Of a stretch of 64,000 bases of DNA, positions 14,397-25,710 are shown piece by piece. The notes below the pieces were generated by a model, which was given only the letters and a program-made list of their open reading frames with translations, made no database searches and had not been told where the DNA came from. Every line of letters starts with the position of its first letter. The first letter of the stretch is position 1. The DNA comes from Hypholoma sublateritium FD-334 SS-4 (Eukaryota > Basidiomycota > Agaricomycetes > Agaricales > Strophariaceae), in NCBI GenBank assembly GCA_000827495.1, contig KN817542.1, positions 232,178 through 296,177 of the forward strand, in the 5' to 3' direction. The translations under genes were made by a program, and so were the position numbers.

Positions 14397-14989
14397 AATT
14401 AGGAGCTAAAAGATAAAAAAATAACATGCAATACATAGCGTGACAAATAATCAAAAGTCTCCAATTTATATAAATCTGGTGGGGTCATGTTTCATGCCAT
14501 CTATAGGGCGATAGCAGTGGGTGAACTCACAATGGCTGTAGGAGGCGCATCTACTTGTTGAGCTACATCAGTATGATTATTCTATCATCAGGATCACATC
14601 ACTTATGCTCGCAAGATCGACATTTGGAGGGCTTTCAAATTAGACAAACTTCAGCTGATGTAGATATGGTGTCGTTGTTTGGGAAAGTTTATGCATAGCG
14701 AGCAACAGCTCCAAGGAATCGAGAGAGATCGGCATAACTAGAAGGCTCGTGATCAAAAACAGCAGCATCAGCTCATATATACGACGGTTAGCATTTCAAA
14801 ATCCTCCAGAGACGCAACTGGGACAGCTATGATCAAGCCGGACAATTGAATCAAGACAAAAAAGGATTGGTAGCTCATGTCAGATCTGGTTTTCTTCATA
14901 CTTTGGTAAGTGATTATAATACCCTATAATACCACAGGGGCTGGCAGCTATTCTAAGAGCTCAGCTGTTTTGATTTTGGGATAATATCT
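14397..14989. other. region upstream of copy A, no gene
   Basis: About 590 bp, AT-rich. Conserved coding similarity to the other family members stops abruptly near 14396, so this side probably marks a truncation breakpoint. Confidence 0.4.
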
Positions 14990-15960
14990 TGCAATACTAC
15001 TCAAACATCCGCAGCTGAAGATCGTGTGTATAGAACTTTGCATTACGACCTCTCGCCCATCTCAGTCGTAAAAATGCTTCAATATTATTGGTTGGCGATA
15101 ACTTTTCTACGGTCTGCCTATGGCGGACGTTATGTTCTAGTATCCGCAGCTGTGGGTCAGGCGTGTAACGCTTCGCATATCTATCGCCTATTCAAGTCTC
15201 AAAAATTATCTAATTTCACTCAGATAGGTAGATAGCAATAAGTTTACGCAGTGCTCCGCTGACTGACAACATTCTCAAAGATCTGAAGCTGTAGGTTAGG
15301 CGCATAACGCTTCACATTACCCGTCGTCTGTCTAAGTCCCAAACATGCTTCAATAACATTCACGGCGCTAAGTTTTCTTCAGTATTTCGACGGCGACAAT
15401 ATGCTCGAGTTTCTGCAGCTGTAGGTCAGGAGTGTAACGCTTCGTATATCTATCGCTTATTCAGGTCTCAAAATTGCTCAAATTTCACCCAGATGGGTCA
15501 ATAGCGGTAAGTTCACGCAGTGCTCTGGTAACTGACAATACGCTCAAAGATCTGCAGCTGTAGGTTAGACGCATAACACCTCACATTACCCGTCGTTTGT
15601 CTAAGTCTCAAAGATGTGTCAATATTACACATAGTGCTAATTGTTCTGACCGTATTCCGATGGCCAACAATATGCTCGAGCATCTGTAGCTCTGGGTTAG
15701 ACATGTAGTAGCACTTTGCATGCCTATCATCTATTCAAGTCTTGAAAACACTCCAATATCAATCAGGCCGGCATAGAGTAGTAGGTTTACACACTGTTCC
15801 AGCAACTGACAATATGCTCAAATATTGGCAACTGTAGACAAGGCGCGTAACACTTCGCATGGCCCACTATCGCCTACTCAAGTCTCCGAGTAACTGCCGA
15901 ATTGCCGCAGATTTACTTCAATGCTCAAGCAGTTGATGCGGAATATTGTATGCAGTCTTT
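14990..15960. repeat. tandem array of ~135-bp degenerate repeats (about 7 units)
   Basis: A core reading (G/C)CAGCTGTAGGTTAGGCG followed by TAACGCTTC..AT and a CTATTCAAGTCTCAAA-like segment recurs with starts near 15012, 15146, 15285, 15415, 15554, 15686 and 15828 (spacings 134, 139, 130, 139, 132, 142). Alternate units resemble each other more than their neighbours, suggesting a 270-bp two-unit higher order. On the minus strand parts read as LQLQIFERIV-like repeats, but stops and indels break every frame. It is either a decayed repeat-protein gene or a non-coding satellite. Confidence 0.75.
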
Positions 15961-16085
15961 TGATTGTCTTCTATATACTTCTATCTACGGTACTAGAATC
16001 ATGGCTAATAGACTAGTTCATGTATTGAAAATGGCCATGCAGATCTTGAACCTACGGATTTGTATGGGCGAGAACCAATCCTAAG

Positions 16086-17599
16086 CTAAGATGTGTTTAT
16101 ATCAATATTACCGAGAGCTGCCTGCTTGGCAACTGCCCTTTTGGCCTTGATCCTGGCCAAAGCACTGTTTTTGGATACAGGCCTTGAATTAGGAATATAA
16201 TTCGGAAACACTTGTCTGGAATGAACATATGCAATTTGGTCTTTTCTCGAGCAACAAAGTGGGACTCACCTATTCCACCAGATCATCAGATGGTTGACAT
16301 CATCAGCTTCATCGGGGTCCTCCAAATACTCCAAAATACTGTTGTAGAATCGTTCGGAGTCGGTAACGGTATCATTTTGGTTGAAGACACACGATGAAGA
16401 CAGTGCGAACCTTGCCTGTCATGAAGAGTGTATGTTAAAGAGAGAAAGCACAAAGAGCATATGACAATACCTGCGTGGCAATATATGCAATGGAGCCCTT
16501 GGTTACGCCAGTCATGCCGTGTATGCGAGCATTCCCCGACCTTGTTGCCTTGGCCTCTCTCTCCACAGAACTAGGGGAGGTGAAAATGTGCTTAAACGTC
16601 TACAAGTACACATTAGATGCAAGCTGTCAGTAAATGCATCGCGTATGTGTGAGATCCTTCTGACCTTCACCAATATGGAGCTTCTCAGAAGCCCTTTCGA
16701 AGGGTCTTTGTCATCATACGCATATGAGCTAAATAAAAATACCGGCCACTGATCGCCTGGAACAGAGAGCTCTCCCGTACGAAGCTTGTCTTTGATCCTG
16801 GACGTAAATATCAGAATCGACGTTGAAAGAAACAGGTCTGGATTGGGGGAGTTGACTATGCGTACTCTGCGTCTGCCCAGTCGAGCCCTGCTGGGCAAAG
16901 TAATGCACCAGTGACTTGATGATGAAATCCGCGGCCAGTTTTTGCGTTCCGAGCAATAGGAGGCATTAGGGGTTCACCAGGAGGGACAATCCAGTCAATT
17001 ATTGCCGATTTTAAACTCTTAGTGTCGTCGGACCTAGCACTAGATGCTCCTTTTTGAAGCTGACAGACATCGTAAGATCAGTCAGTGAGTTGGTTCTTTT
17101 ATAAATAAGCTCACCATCGCTGCAATGGATTGGATATCCTCCTCTGAGTTTGCACCCATAAGCTTCTCTTCCAGCCCGGGTACACTTTTGAGTAAAGCGC
17201 AGAACACCTTATGCTCTCTCTGTTCCCTATACAGCAGTGCAATGAAGTATGATCAGGTCAACTCGACAGCGCAGACATGTCTCTCACTGGAACGTAAAGT
17301 CTTCCTCCGGATCCTCGGCGCGTTCGCCTATCCGAATGATCCCATTATTGATCAAGGCATGCATGTTGCAAAGTGCATGTATCGACCTCCCAAAATGCCG
17401 GCCATGGTGAACTAACGGATCCGTAGTGCGCCTGAATGGTGATCAGGCTCAGCATTACAAGTTCCACAGCCTTTCGGCGATACCTCGAGAAGACAAAGCA
17501 AACGTACGCCTTTCTCCTTGGTCCGAGCTGCAAAGCATCGCGTCGGTGCTCCGAGGATGACGCGTCGGCTGCGTAGCTGCCGTTCTCTTCAGCGGACAT
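16086..17599 (-). CDS. DUF6698-like basidiomycete protein
   Basis: The function is unknown; the family (Pfam DUF6698, as I recall it) is multi-copy in agaricomycetes. Exons spliced by eye read MSAEENGSYAADASS at the start (17599), then IHALCNMHALINNGIIRIG, VFCALLKSVPGLEEKLMG, LQKGASSARSDDTKSLKSA, RGFHHQVTGALLCPAGLDW, GELSVPGDQWPVFLF, KTFKHIFTSPSSVERE, ATRSGNARIHGMTGVTKGS, DTVTDSERFYNSILEYLED, NHLMIWWNRQVFPNYIPNS, ending with a basic tail and TAG at 16086-16088. Introns are near 16206-16263, 16416-16470, 16600-16664, 16812-16879, 17043-17113 and 17240-17300. The join between the first exon and IHALCN (about 17396-17470) is not clean: no standard intron fits, so there is either a small frameshift or a missed exon. 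Otherwise the gene looks intact. Confidence 0.75.
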
Positions 17600-18883
17600 A
17601 GCTTTGAGCGAACGGGAAAGATGTAGGAGATGCAGGACTCCAGCAGGTGGGGGGTTGCGGAGGCCATCTAGAGAAAAACGTGCTCCTTTAATGCCAATTG
17701 GAATGGTTAGTGGGCGCCGCGTTTTGTTGCCTGTTTCCGCTTCCAAAGTACCGAATGATGCTGCGGATTGCCGTCGTTAATTGCGCATCTCGTTGAGGAC
17801 AACCTAGCAAATTATAGAAGCAGACCTGCTCGTACTATTCCATCCGCGCAGTCAGTGAATGCTCTGGTTCCCGGCGGGTGCCAAAGCCCCACACGGCGTT
17901 GTCGCGGTGATACAATGTTGCTGGCGATCGGGATCCGCATTGTAGGAGGGCGCGGCCCTGCGAGCCACACATCGGCGTCGGCGTACTACTAGAGAGACAA
18001 CATCGTGAGGGGCCTGACCTGGGCATTTGAAGCTATTAGCCGCCAACTCGGGGGGGGGGTAGATCTCAAAGGGCATGACTGACCTGCGAAGCGTGGTTGC
18101 ATGGGCCGAAGGGAACCAGAGAAAAGAGATATAGACCGATGAATCCAGATGTAAGGGTAACTTTCGCGACAAGTGCCATGAGTTGATTCGCATTTTTGGG
18201 GAGGAGAATACAAGTAACAAGGAAAACATCGACCCTCACTTGCAGCACGTTTCTGCAGTGACAAGCAATAAGGAGAGGATAATTGCTAAACCTTCCAGAT
18301 CGGAAAAAGTACGCGGTTTCCGGCTGGGTTTCCGCTAATCGTACTCCCCCTCCGCAAAACTCACAGGATCTCCCGCTCCGACCTCTACAAGTGCGGACTG
18401 CGAGCTCGTCCTCATTCGCTCGGCTCGCAAGACGAGCCACCCAGATGCGCGCGGTCGCTGCCGTCCTAAAAAATGGGGCCCATGATCAGATATTGGCGAT
18501 ACAGGGTCACGGTGTCTTGATGAGCCTAAGGAGGAGAACGGGTTTGTGAGCGCGTCATGCTGAGTCTGTGCCTGAGACTAGCGCTGTCCACTACCGTTAG
18601 CTCCTTCACTGCAGCTGCTTGACGACTTACAGAAAGCCGGGGGCCCTGTCAACGCCGCAGTACTCACTGGGAAATATGTGAGCGAGGCATGAGAATGAAA
18701 TTGAAAAAGATGCTCTAACCAGCGCTGCGCCAATACTGCGGTCAAAAATGCATAATTATTATATAAATGCGCAAAATTAAATTCTCAACGATACCACTGA
18801 GTCCGTTTTCTATATAAAACGCCTCCTCAAACTCGAACGACGTTGCAGAAACCACTTGGAAACCACTACCTTCTCATATCTCA
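17600..18883. other. intergenic, no convincing gene
   Basis: About 1.3 kb. Several overlapping minus-strand frames exist at 17850-18440 but their codon patterns conflict and none joins into a sensible protein. A short G-run lies near 18051-18058. A TATA box for the next gene is at 18811-18818. Confidence 0.45.
18811..18818 (+). promoter_or_regulatory. TATA box
   Basis: TATATAAA, 66 nt before the ATG of the small gene at 18884, a usual distance for a fungal core promoter with a short leader. Confidence 0.55.
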
Positions 18884-19403
18884 ATGTTCCTGTCAAGCTC
18901 TTTTGAAGAGGCCGTGCCCACCGCTCCTACTACGCCCGCCACTGCTGTCTCAGGCGCTTCTACTACCACCACTTCAATGTCTGGCCTCGTTTCGGCAATC
19001 TTTGGCTCCGTGGCAGGCTCTAGCGCCGCAACAGCGCACCCTCACGTCGACCTTAACCGGCTTGGCCTGGATCAGCGAATTTTTGTAAGTCAAAGAGATG
19101 TCAATCACGACCATGATCTAAATTAACTAAACTCATTCATTCTTTTACTTTTAGAATCTACTTGTCATGAATGAAAAGACCATCCGCGACCAACGCAATG
19201 AAATTATGCACATCAGAGCGGAGCTCTCGAGAGCACAGACCTCTCTCTTCATAATGCAGGCCTCTCGACAGGCAAACTTGCCAGCAGCCGCAGCCCAGCC
19301 TCAGCTTGCGCATGGCATTGACCAAGATGCCACGATCGTCTTACCAAGATTCCGCCCAAACATTCGCCGCGAAGAGACCATTCATGCCATGGATATTTTG
19401 TAG
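18884..19403 (+). CDS. small Ala/Thr-rich coiled-coil hypothetical protein
   Basis: Not recognised. Exon 1 (18884-19084) encodes MFLSSSFEEAVPTAP and a Thr/Ala/Ser-rich, probably disordered part, ending GLDQRIF. The intron 19085-19154 (GTAAGT...TTTTAG) leads in phase into exon 2 (NLLVMNEKTIRDQRNEIMHI), a charged heptad-like helix, then an Ala/Gln-rich segment, ending ETIHAMDIL with TAG at 19401-19403. Total about 149 aa. There is no signal peptide; the first residues are only weakly hydrophobic. The TATA box upstream and clean splicing support a real gene. Confidence 0.65.
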
Positions 19404-20543
19404 TTCTCTTACAAGTTACAGTATCCAGCCCAATTTTTTCTTATTTAGTAGAGATATATATGATGCTTCGACTTCATGACTTCGATCTGACTTTAATACG
19501 ACTTTGATCTGACTATTGCTTGGCTGCTACTGAATGTCTACACGACATGAACGACGAAAACCTCAGTTAATGATGTCATTTCCACACTGGCATTCGTTAG
19601 AGGCTCCGGGCCGCGACTCACGGTTACTTACATAATTCCAGCCAGCCTAGAAATTCCCAAATGATACACTTACGTATGTTGAAATGGAGTCAGGAGTTCC
19701 TTCAAAATGGGGCATTCAGCAGAATTCTGATGATTTATTCTGCAGGCATGAGTCTACCGATAGACATCGTTTCAAAATGTGCTCAACAGAACATGGCCCC
19801 AACGTTCTGCCCGTGTTTTCCTTTCTTCAAGCTATCGATAGCGGGTCGAAGGCCTAGCGACATGTGCCACCGCGCATCGTTGTCTGTCTGATTTTGCATA
19901 TAGAGAGCTGGATTGTTCGCGCGTAAATTCTTGTCGGTAGAGAGCAGGTTGTCAGCATATCGGAGGACGCTTCCTAAGAAGTATTACGTGACTGAAACCT
20001 TACTGTCTCCTCCTGCTACTGGCGTGTTCGAGTGCGTGACTGTAGCCGAAGGAATTGGAATCGTGTGGCCATGCGGGAATTCAATGATGAGTTTAAGCTC
20101 ACAAAGTATAAGATGCTCGCCTTTTGTGTGATCAAACCTCCCAAGAGCAGTGATAACACCAGCGGAAGGGACAATTCTGCGTATCACGATGCGGGTAGCA
20201 TCGCACAGTTCGGAAGTTACAGGCAGTAGTGGGAAAGACCGATTGGGGGGTAGTCCGTCTGAGGTTGAGTCGTTTTTCCACAAGAACTTGTTCAACGGGC
20301 CTTTTCATGTATTCATATACTCCTGGGTTTCAAAATGCAAGGGCGCCTACACAGCATGGTCAGCAATGGAAAAAATAACAAAATAGTAGATGTCTTGCCA
20401 TTTTGAAACCCCAAGATTTAAAAAAAACCAGGAGACTGGCAGATTCGCCTAATCTTCTACTTGTCACGGCTTTGATCTAAGTCGACAGGCTCCTTGAATC
20501 CATTCGGGAGAGTCCAGTCAAAGTTAATGGCAGGGAATTCTCG
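19404..20543. other. intergenic, no gene
   Basis: About 1.1 kb. Near 19484-19516 the word GACTT(C/T)GATCTGACT occurs twice in tandem. The remaining short frames do not splice into a protein. Confidence 0.45.
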
Positions 20544-21086
20544 TCATTTGTGATACAGCTCTCCTTTGCTGAAGGTTTCCGACTGAGATTCATCTAAGAT
20601 GATATGAAGCATACCTTTGGTCTCTCTATCGTACGACGTGTCATTGGGAGGCGATGCTACGCGTCCGATAATGTAGCCGTTGATATCTATGATTGGCTGA
20701 GACACTCTACAGAAAAGAGCTGGCCTCGTAATTGAGAGTTGACCCATGACGAAGGCTCACTTTTTCTTTGGATCAACCACGGTATACTGGAAGCCGAGCG
20801 CCTGCAGCTCATGTACAGACAGTGTCTGGTCGATCTTGGCCGGTGATGGCTTGTTTAGCGCTGTTGTAAGCTTCGTATGCAGCGGGTAACCCGGCAGTCT
20901 TGGGGTTTGTCTGGATAGGGCGGACATTGCTGAGGTGCTTCTGGGTGATGATGCTAGATGTTCTGTATCCATCGCGGACGATTTTCTCGCTGCGGACACG
21001 GCGTTGTTTCTTGCTCTGGCGTGACTGCTTTCAAGTTGAAGAGCGCGCGGCGTCGAGTGGAGGATCTCCCGCGTCTGATGCGCCAT
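20544..21086 (-). CDS. two-exon hypothetical protein
   Basis: Not assigned to a named family. Exon 1 starts at ATG 21086 (MAHQTREILHSTPRALQL), passes a Ser/Arg-rich segment and reaches SVHELQALGFQYTVVDPKK. A GT-AG intron at about 20708-20761 (donor GTGAGC, acceptor TCTGTAG) leads to VSQPIIDINGYIIGRVASPP and ends GELYHK with TGA at 20544-20546. Length about 163 aa. The second exon looks like a small folded domain (a beta-rich IIDINGYIIG run followed by LHIILDESQSE). I recall related short proteins in other agaricomycetes but cannot name a family. Confidence 0.6.
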
Positions 21087-21452
21087 AGCTGGAAGGTCTA
21101 CCTCACTTGGTAGGCCGAGAACCCGCAGCGCATGGCGGCGCGGATGCGCTACGGGATTCTACACATAGCAGACCGGGAAATACAGCACCTACATGACCAT
21201 AGGCGGCGTAAGAGTTCATTGGCATCGGCTTCATGTGCATTTAAGGAAACCTACCCGGAAGTGCCTCGTCACATTCTCCCTCGGTTTGTATGGACTCACG
21301 AAGCATGGCCACGAAGTCGACATCAGCAGAAATAGCCTGGATTGGCGGGGTGGTTTCGCCCAATATGTCGAGGGGCTGCATTGTACGCAGGAAGAGAGCT
21401 ATGGTGGGCTTTGGAGGCTCGAGCACGTCAGGTAAGCCGTACTAATGTCATA

Positions 21453-21666
21453 AAAGGCGCACGGATTGGGAGTTCATACGTTGAGCTCAACCAATCTGTG
21501 CATGTATTGCTCACCATCTAAATCTAGCCCTCGTGGTTTTCCCGCAGTTTGACTCGGAGGAGCGATGACCTGGGTGAATGACATGAGCTATGCCGCCGTG
21601 AGCAGTATGGCGCAGATCGGGAGCTCATACGACGAGCTCAGCTGATCTACAAACCCACAGCTTACC
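21453..21666. repeat. pair of related hairpin segments
   Basis: Segments near 21455 and 21608 share a GGCGCA-GGGAG(T/C)TCATACG-GAGCTCA core. In the first, GATTGG..CCAATC and GAGTTCA..TGAGCTC form a stem; in the second, GATC..GATC and GAGCTC..GAGCTC do. The period is about 153 bp, suggesting a tandem duplication that kept the stems. Confidence 0.55.
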
Positions 21667-22438
21667 GGGTACACAAGTGATGCTACGCAGATAGGTTAGA
21701 GCGTGCGTAGCGGTAGTGGCGGCGACAGCGGCGACGGGTTGAGCTGAAGCGCTGACACACCTCGGACTCGGATGTGATGCCACCTCAGGGCCCGGGCAAT
21801 CAGTGAGAGCGTTGCCGGAGGTTCATAGGAGCTGTTCAGGTAAAAAAAAAAGACTCTCGAATCTGCGTACGCTGGTCCATAAGTATTTTCCTGGCCGAAC
21901 GAGAAGGCAGCGGGGGATTTGGCAGTAGCGTTATATGTATTATGCCGTTCACCGAAAAGCTTCAAGTTGCTGCTGACGTGACCACATCACATGATCAGTC
22001 GCGTCGCCTCTCGACGATCCGAGATATTTTGATAAATCCGGTCCCTGGGAACTTAGAGTTTTACTGTTAGCGGAAGTCTCCGCCCTTTTCGAGCTTGAAG
22101 CTGATTTCTTATTTACTAAAAATGCAGGACGATCAACGGCAGCCTGGTCTGCTCGGATTTACTCGGGATTTACCCAGTTTTTGCCGCAGCGAAGCGAGGC
22201 TGATCTCGTTTATTTAAACATTGTGCCCAAATTGTGCCCAACAGAGTTCGAAAATACGGCGTTGATTGCACGGCTATCAGTTTGCGAATGTTTTGTCTTG
22301 TCAAATTAGCGTCGAACCACGAATGCAGTGAGGGTCAAGTGGGGGTGGCAACTTGGGCATTGTTCGGCGGGCAAACTGGCTCCGAATTTACGTTCTGAAC
22401 ATTCAAATTGGCGTCGATCATCGAGCGCATCTCATCGA

Positions 22439-22521
22439 CTGGGAGCAAAGTTCGCGAACGCGAACGCGTTCGCCGAACCGTTCCCCCCTTCGGCGAACGC
22501 GTCCGCGAACTCCGCTCCCAG
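22439..22521. repeat. large GC-rich inverted repeat
   Basis: Three perfect stem blocks are nested: CTGGGAGC/GCTCCCAG, GTTCGCG/CGCGAAC, and ACGCGTTCGCCGAA/TTCGGCGAACGCGT. Small bulges separate them and the loop is about 11 nt. The flank CTCCGCTCCCAGTAACTGAG recurs at 31860-31880, so this is part of a dispersed element. Confidence 0.8.
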
Positions 22522-22745
22522 TAACTGAGATGTTCTGTGTTCTGCGATCATCAGAAACAATAAGCATGAAGCTAGCCGCAGGGCCGCGTAGAATACTTAG
22601 AGGCTATCAGAGCATGAAGACGCATACTAGTACTTGATGGAGTTCACCTCTCAATTCATGCAACGTAAAAAAAGGACCAACAAACTGCATCAATTCGTAC
22701 GAGTAGGAGAGCTAGTCGCCAATTTGTTGGAAAATACATATCCGT

Positions 22746-23867
22746 TCAAACAGACGCCAATGCGGCCCAGGCGCCGATTGCTCCAAAAACCACTGCTGCA
22801 ATCACAGCTTGAAGTACGGACAATCCGTCCCTTGATCGCAGCACGATACGATCGCTAGCGGCGTCAGTCATAACTGCGGAAATCAAAGTTTGGAGTTCTT
22901 TTTCCTCGTTATTGAGCATGATGGGCACGTCTGGGTCTTCCGGGTCGTCACCCTTGTTTGCGATCAATTTCATCTTGAATTTCAGTGCAGCAGCTTGATT
23001 GAGGATGGCGCCGGCATCCACATTGGGGATTATAAAAATGGTGCCCGGAGCTTGTCCAAAGAGCATCAATGAGAATGCGTCGCGCTCCGTTGCGCTTGTC
23101 CTCTCAGGCAAAATCAACTCTGGAGAGTGGTGGCATTGTATGGCCCGGCCGTAGTCGGACTCGGAATTATCTTCTGGCTCTTCTAGCTTGAAATGTTGCC
23201 CATTTCTGGAGCATCCTATAGGGCTCGTGGAAAGCAGCTCTTGCTTCTGAGATACATCAGCGGTAGACGGCGAGATATACGGGACACTGCTAGGCATATG
23301 AGGCTGTAGCCCAAGCTTGATCTTCGTTACATTCGCCGCGGAGGGGGTTGTAGCAGCTTTAGCAACAGGAGCTTCTTGAATGCGCTTCGGGGGGATCAAA
23401 ATATTATCGACATCGTTGCGGAAGTCTTCAGATATGGAAGGCTTCACCTCAGCCTCCTTCAAGCTCGTGGCAGACGGTACTAGTGGACTTTCAAGTTCGC
23501 TCCGCATGAGTGTTTGAGTGTAACTCGGATCCATGGCTACCCCCACTTTCGAGTCTGAGGTCTCGATCAGCTTGGAGCCGATATCGGAAATTCCGCTGAC
23601 GTTAGCCCCTGGCAGAGGTAGATTGACGAACGGACAACCGGATCGTGGGTGGCCTTGTCGTGGCTGTTTACATTTTCTACAATGGGGAGCCTTGCGCTTC
23701 TTGAGTGCAGCCGTGGGGACGTCTGTGTTGCTCGTGAGCGCAGCGTCAGAGTTCAGGTCTGTTCTGTCCATGTACTGGACCCCAAGGGTGACTGTACTAG
23801 CGCTTTGATTCGGCGATGCGCAGAGGGGCGTTTCTGTCACAATGGGCTTCGCGCTGCTCGATTTCAC
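22746..23867 (-). CDS. zinc-knuckle protein with C-terminal membrane anchor
   Basis: Function unknown. The open frame gives about 373 aa. Near the N-terminus is HCRKCKQPRQGHPRSGCPF, a compact Cys/His zinc-binding motif seen in a large agaricomycete-specific group. The middle is disordered and rich in Ser/Pro/Glu. A folded part near the end includes GQAPGTIFIIPNVDAGAIL. The last ~25 residues (VLQAVIAAVVFGAIGAWAAL) form one hydrophobic helix, so the protein is probably tail-anchored. The right limit of the open frame is a GTG, not an ATG; the first in-frame ATG is at 23771 (MDRTDLNS). An upstream exon at about 23917-24105 (starting LKRSKTAANT) may belong, but the gap to it is too short (28 nt) for a normal intron. 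The stop is at 22746-22748. Confidence 0.65.
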   Translation of the reverse strand: MKSSSAKPIVTETPLCASPNQSASTVTLGVQYMDRTDLNSDAALTSNTDVPTAALKKRKAPHCRKCKQPRQGHPRSGCPFVNLPLPGANVSGISDIGSKLIETSDSKVGVAMDPSYTQTLMRSELESPLVPSATSLKEAEVKPSISEDFRNDVDNILIPPKRIQEAPVAKAATTPSAANVTKIKLGLQPHMPSSVPYISPSTADVSQKQELLSTSPIGCSRNGQHFKLEEPEDNSESDYGRAIQCHHSPELILPERTSATERDAFSLMLFGQAPGTIFIIPNVDAGAILNQAAALKFKMKLIANKGDDPEDPDVPIMLNNEEKELQTLISAVMTDAASDRIVLRSRDGLSVLQAVIAAVVFGAIGAWAALASV

Positions 23868-24645
23868 GGTTGCACTGCGGGCGATGGGGAGGAGTCTTTT
23901 CTACTTGAGGATTGAGTCACAGTAGAACCAGGTTGATCAGGTCCGGGCTGAACGCAAATTCAGAGACGTTGCTTTCGCGAACAGCCGCCGCAGGACCTGA
24001 AGCAGAAAAGTTTGGAATCTGCAGAACGTTGGAGAGATTGATTGCGCAGACTATACCACTAAGCTGTCGTTCGACAGTATTAGCCGCTGTCTTACTGCGC
24101 TTCAACGTTTGAATGCGTCGCTGCTAGCGCTGCGGAATTTTGCGCAGCGCGGCGGGTAATACCCGCCGGCCGCCAATGATTAATGAACATTAATGAACCA
24201 CGATATTCTATTTTTCTATTTTAGGATATGATAATGCCGAGTACTAAGCGCTAAGCGCTAAGCGCCCACGGGCCAGGGCCGGTCTGCGGATGCTCCTGAA
24301 GTTAGCCCGTATAGGGCAGCTGAAACGCTCTACCAGGCCATAACCTTGAGCTGTCACGGTGGGCTTCGTGTTTCGCTCTTCAATTGCTCTCGCCGCCACT
24401 CTGACGCTCTAGCATGCGCCAGATGCGAATTGCACGCTTCGCAGCTCACGAGTTGCATCTCAGACCCTGTTCAGCCTCTTCAGAGGTCACCAGATATGAT
24501 ACACTCAAGGTAATAGCAATCAAGATCGCGCAATTATAATCACTAAACGTGCCCAGAATAAATATTAATTCGTTGACGTAGCTACTGTTCTAAAGCTGAG
24601 AGGCGTGCATTTCTGACAGAATGAGAGTGGTGGCATTTATCATCA
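23868..24645. other. intergenic, GC-rich repeat fragment
   Basis: Holds a possible 5' exon of the zinc-knuckle gene (23917-24105), a triple AAGCGCT repeat near 24247-24264 and, at 24398-24440, a copy of a dispersed repeat also found near 33017 and (inverted) 40120. Confidence 0.45.
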
Positions 24646-25710
24646 TTAATTGACATTGCCTTCAGATTGAGTAGAGCTGGCGGCTTGCGGCAAAGCCAGG
24701 TAAATACATTTTCCGGAATAATCTTTATCGAACTCGGAGTCGTTGTGCGGTGAAGACATCCTTCGGGTCATATACCTCCCGCATTGCCTGCATGTGTAAA
24801 AAGCGGCTAGAAAAGCTTCTTCAGGAACACCGGCCTCGTTGCCGATATCGTGGGCGTCTAATGCTCGCAGGTTTGGGCAGCTGACTTTTTGGAAATTCGG
24901 AGAGGCTTTTGCCCGGATCACAGATCCGCCAGAAACACCTAAATATATTAAGTCAATAGCCGAATTGCACTGCAGCAGATAGCATGACTAACCAAGGGCC
25001 TCGACCGAGCATTGGTGATACGGTATGGTTCTCGTCGTCATGTAGCTGTTACACGCCTGGCACCGTGAAAACAAAGTCCAGAATTCAGTCGGATGCAAAC
25101 CCATAGCAGGGTAGAGATCCAAACTGCGCAAAAGTGAGAAGCTGGTGACGTGATTCTTCGACGGGTTGAATGATGGTGCACGCCGAACGTCCATGCTCTT
25201 AGTTTGCTCCTCCGACAGTACTGAATTCCGTAGTCAAGGCAAGCAAAAATAGATGCGAAAATGCGCTCACTTGGGGACCAAATTGAGTTCTCTGCTGCCT
25301 GGCCAGTTTTGAACAGGAACGATTCAACTTCCAATTCCGAAACTGGATGTCGCGGTGTTTTGTGGGAAAGAACGCAGAAAAAGTCATCAGTATCTTCCAG
25401 AACTCGATATTCTGTGTTCAACGGTCTGAAACGAACCATTAACGGGTATGAAGCAATCCTTGGTGCGCCGATGCACAGAGCTGGACCTTAAGTGGGATCT
25501 GCTTCCAGGCCCTTGCTTTGCCCGAAGCGTCGGCGACTCCGGAGATCTTGGGAGCATATATTTGTCGCTTCGGCGCTTCAGTGCACGAGGTTGTGGACCC
25601 TCCCCCTTTTGAAACGATGATCGGATGCCAAACAGCTCAGTTGGTTGGAGATGAGCAGGCGCTGCTGTTCGCGCCAGTGATTTGGGTCTAGGGGAAGTGC
25701 TCTGAGCCAT
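24646..25710 (-). CDS. four-exon hypothetical protein with two CxxC sites
   Basis: Not recognised by name. Exons 25710-25487, 25425-25271, 25195-24994 and 24938-24646 join in frame. The N-terminus (MAQSTSPRPKSLARTA) is basic and disordered. Exon 2 continues LNTEYRVLEDTDDFF. The C-terminal half has two matching units: CQACNSYMTTRTIPYHQC and CRQCGRYMTRRM, each a CxxC followed by YMT, so a zinc-bound fold that may be duplicated. The end is ASSTQSEGNVN with TAA at 24646-24648. About 290 aa. The exon 2/3 junction uses donor GTGAGC and acceptor TAAGAG and is the least certain. Confidence 0.65.

Larger units (their letters stand above)
21087..22745. other. intergenic with hairpin repeats
   Basis: About 1.66 kb without a supported gene. 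It contains two related hairpin-bearing segments (21453-21513 and 21606-21666), an A-run near 21842-21850, and a large GC-rich hairpin at 22439-22521. Confidence 0.5.

Noticed and set aside
14990..15960. CRISPR-like array
   Set aside because: Units are ~135 bp, diverged and contiguous without unique spacers; this is a eukaryotic genome.
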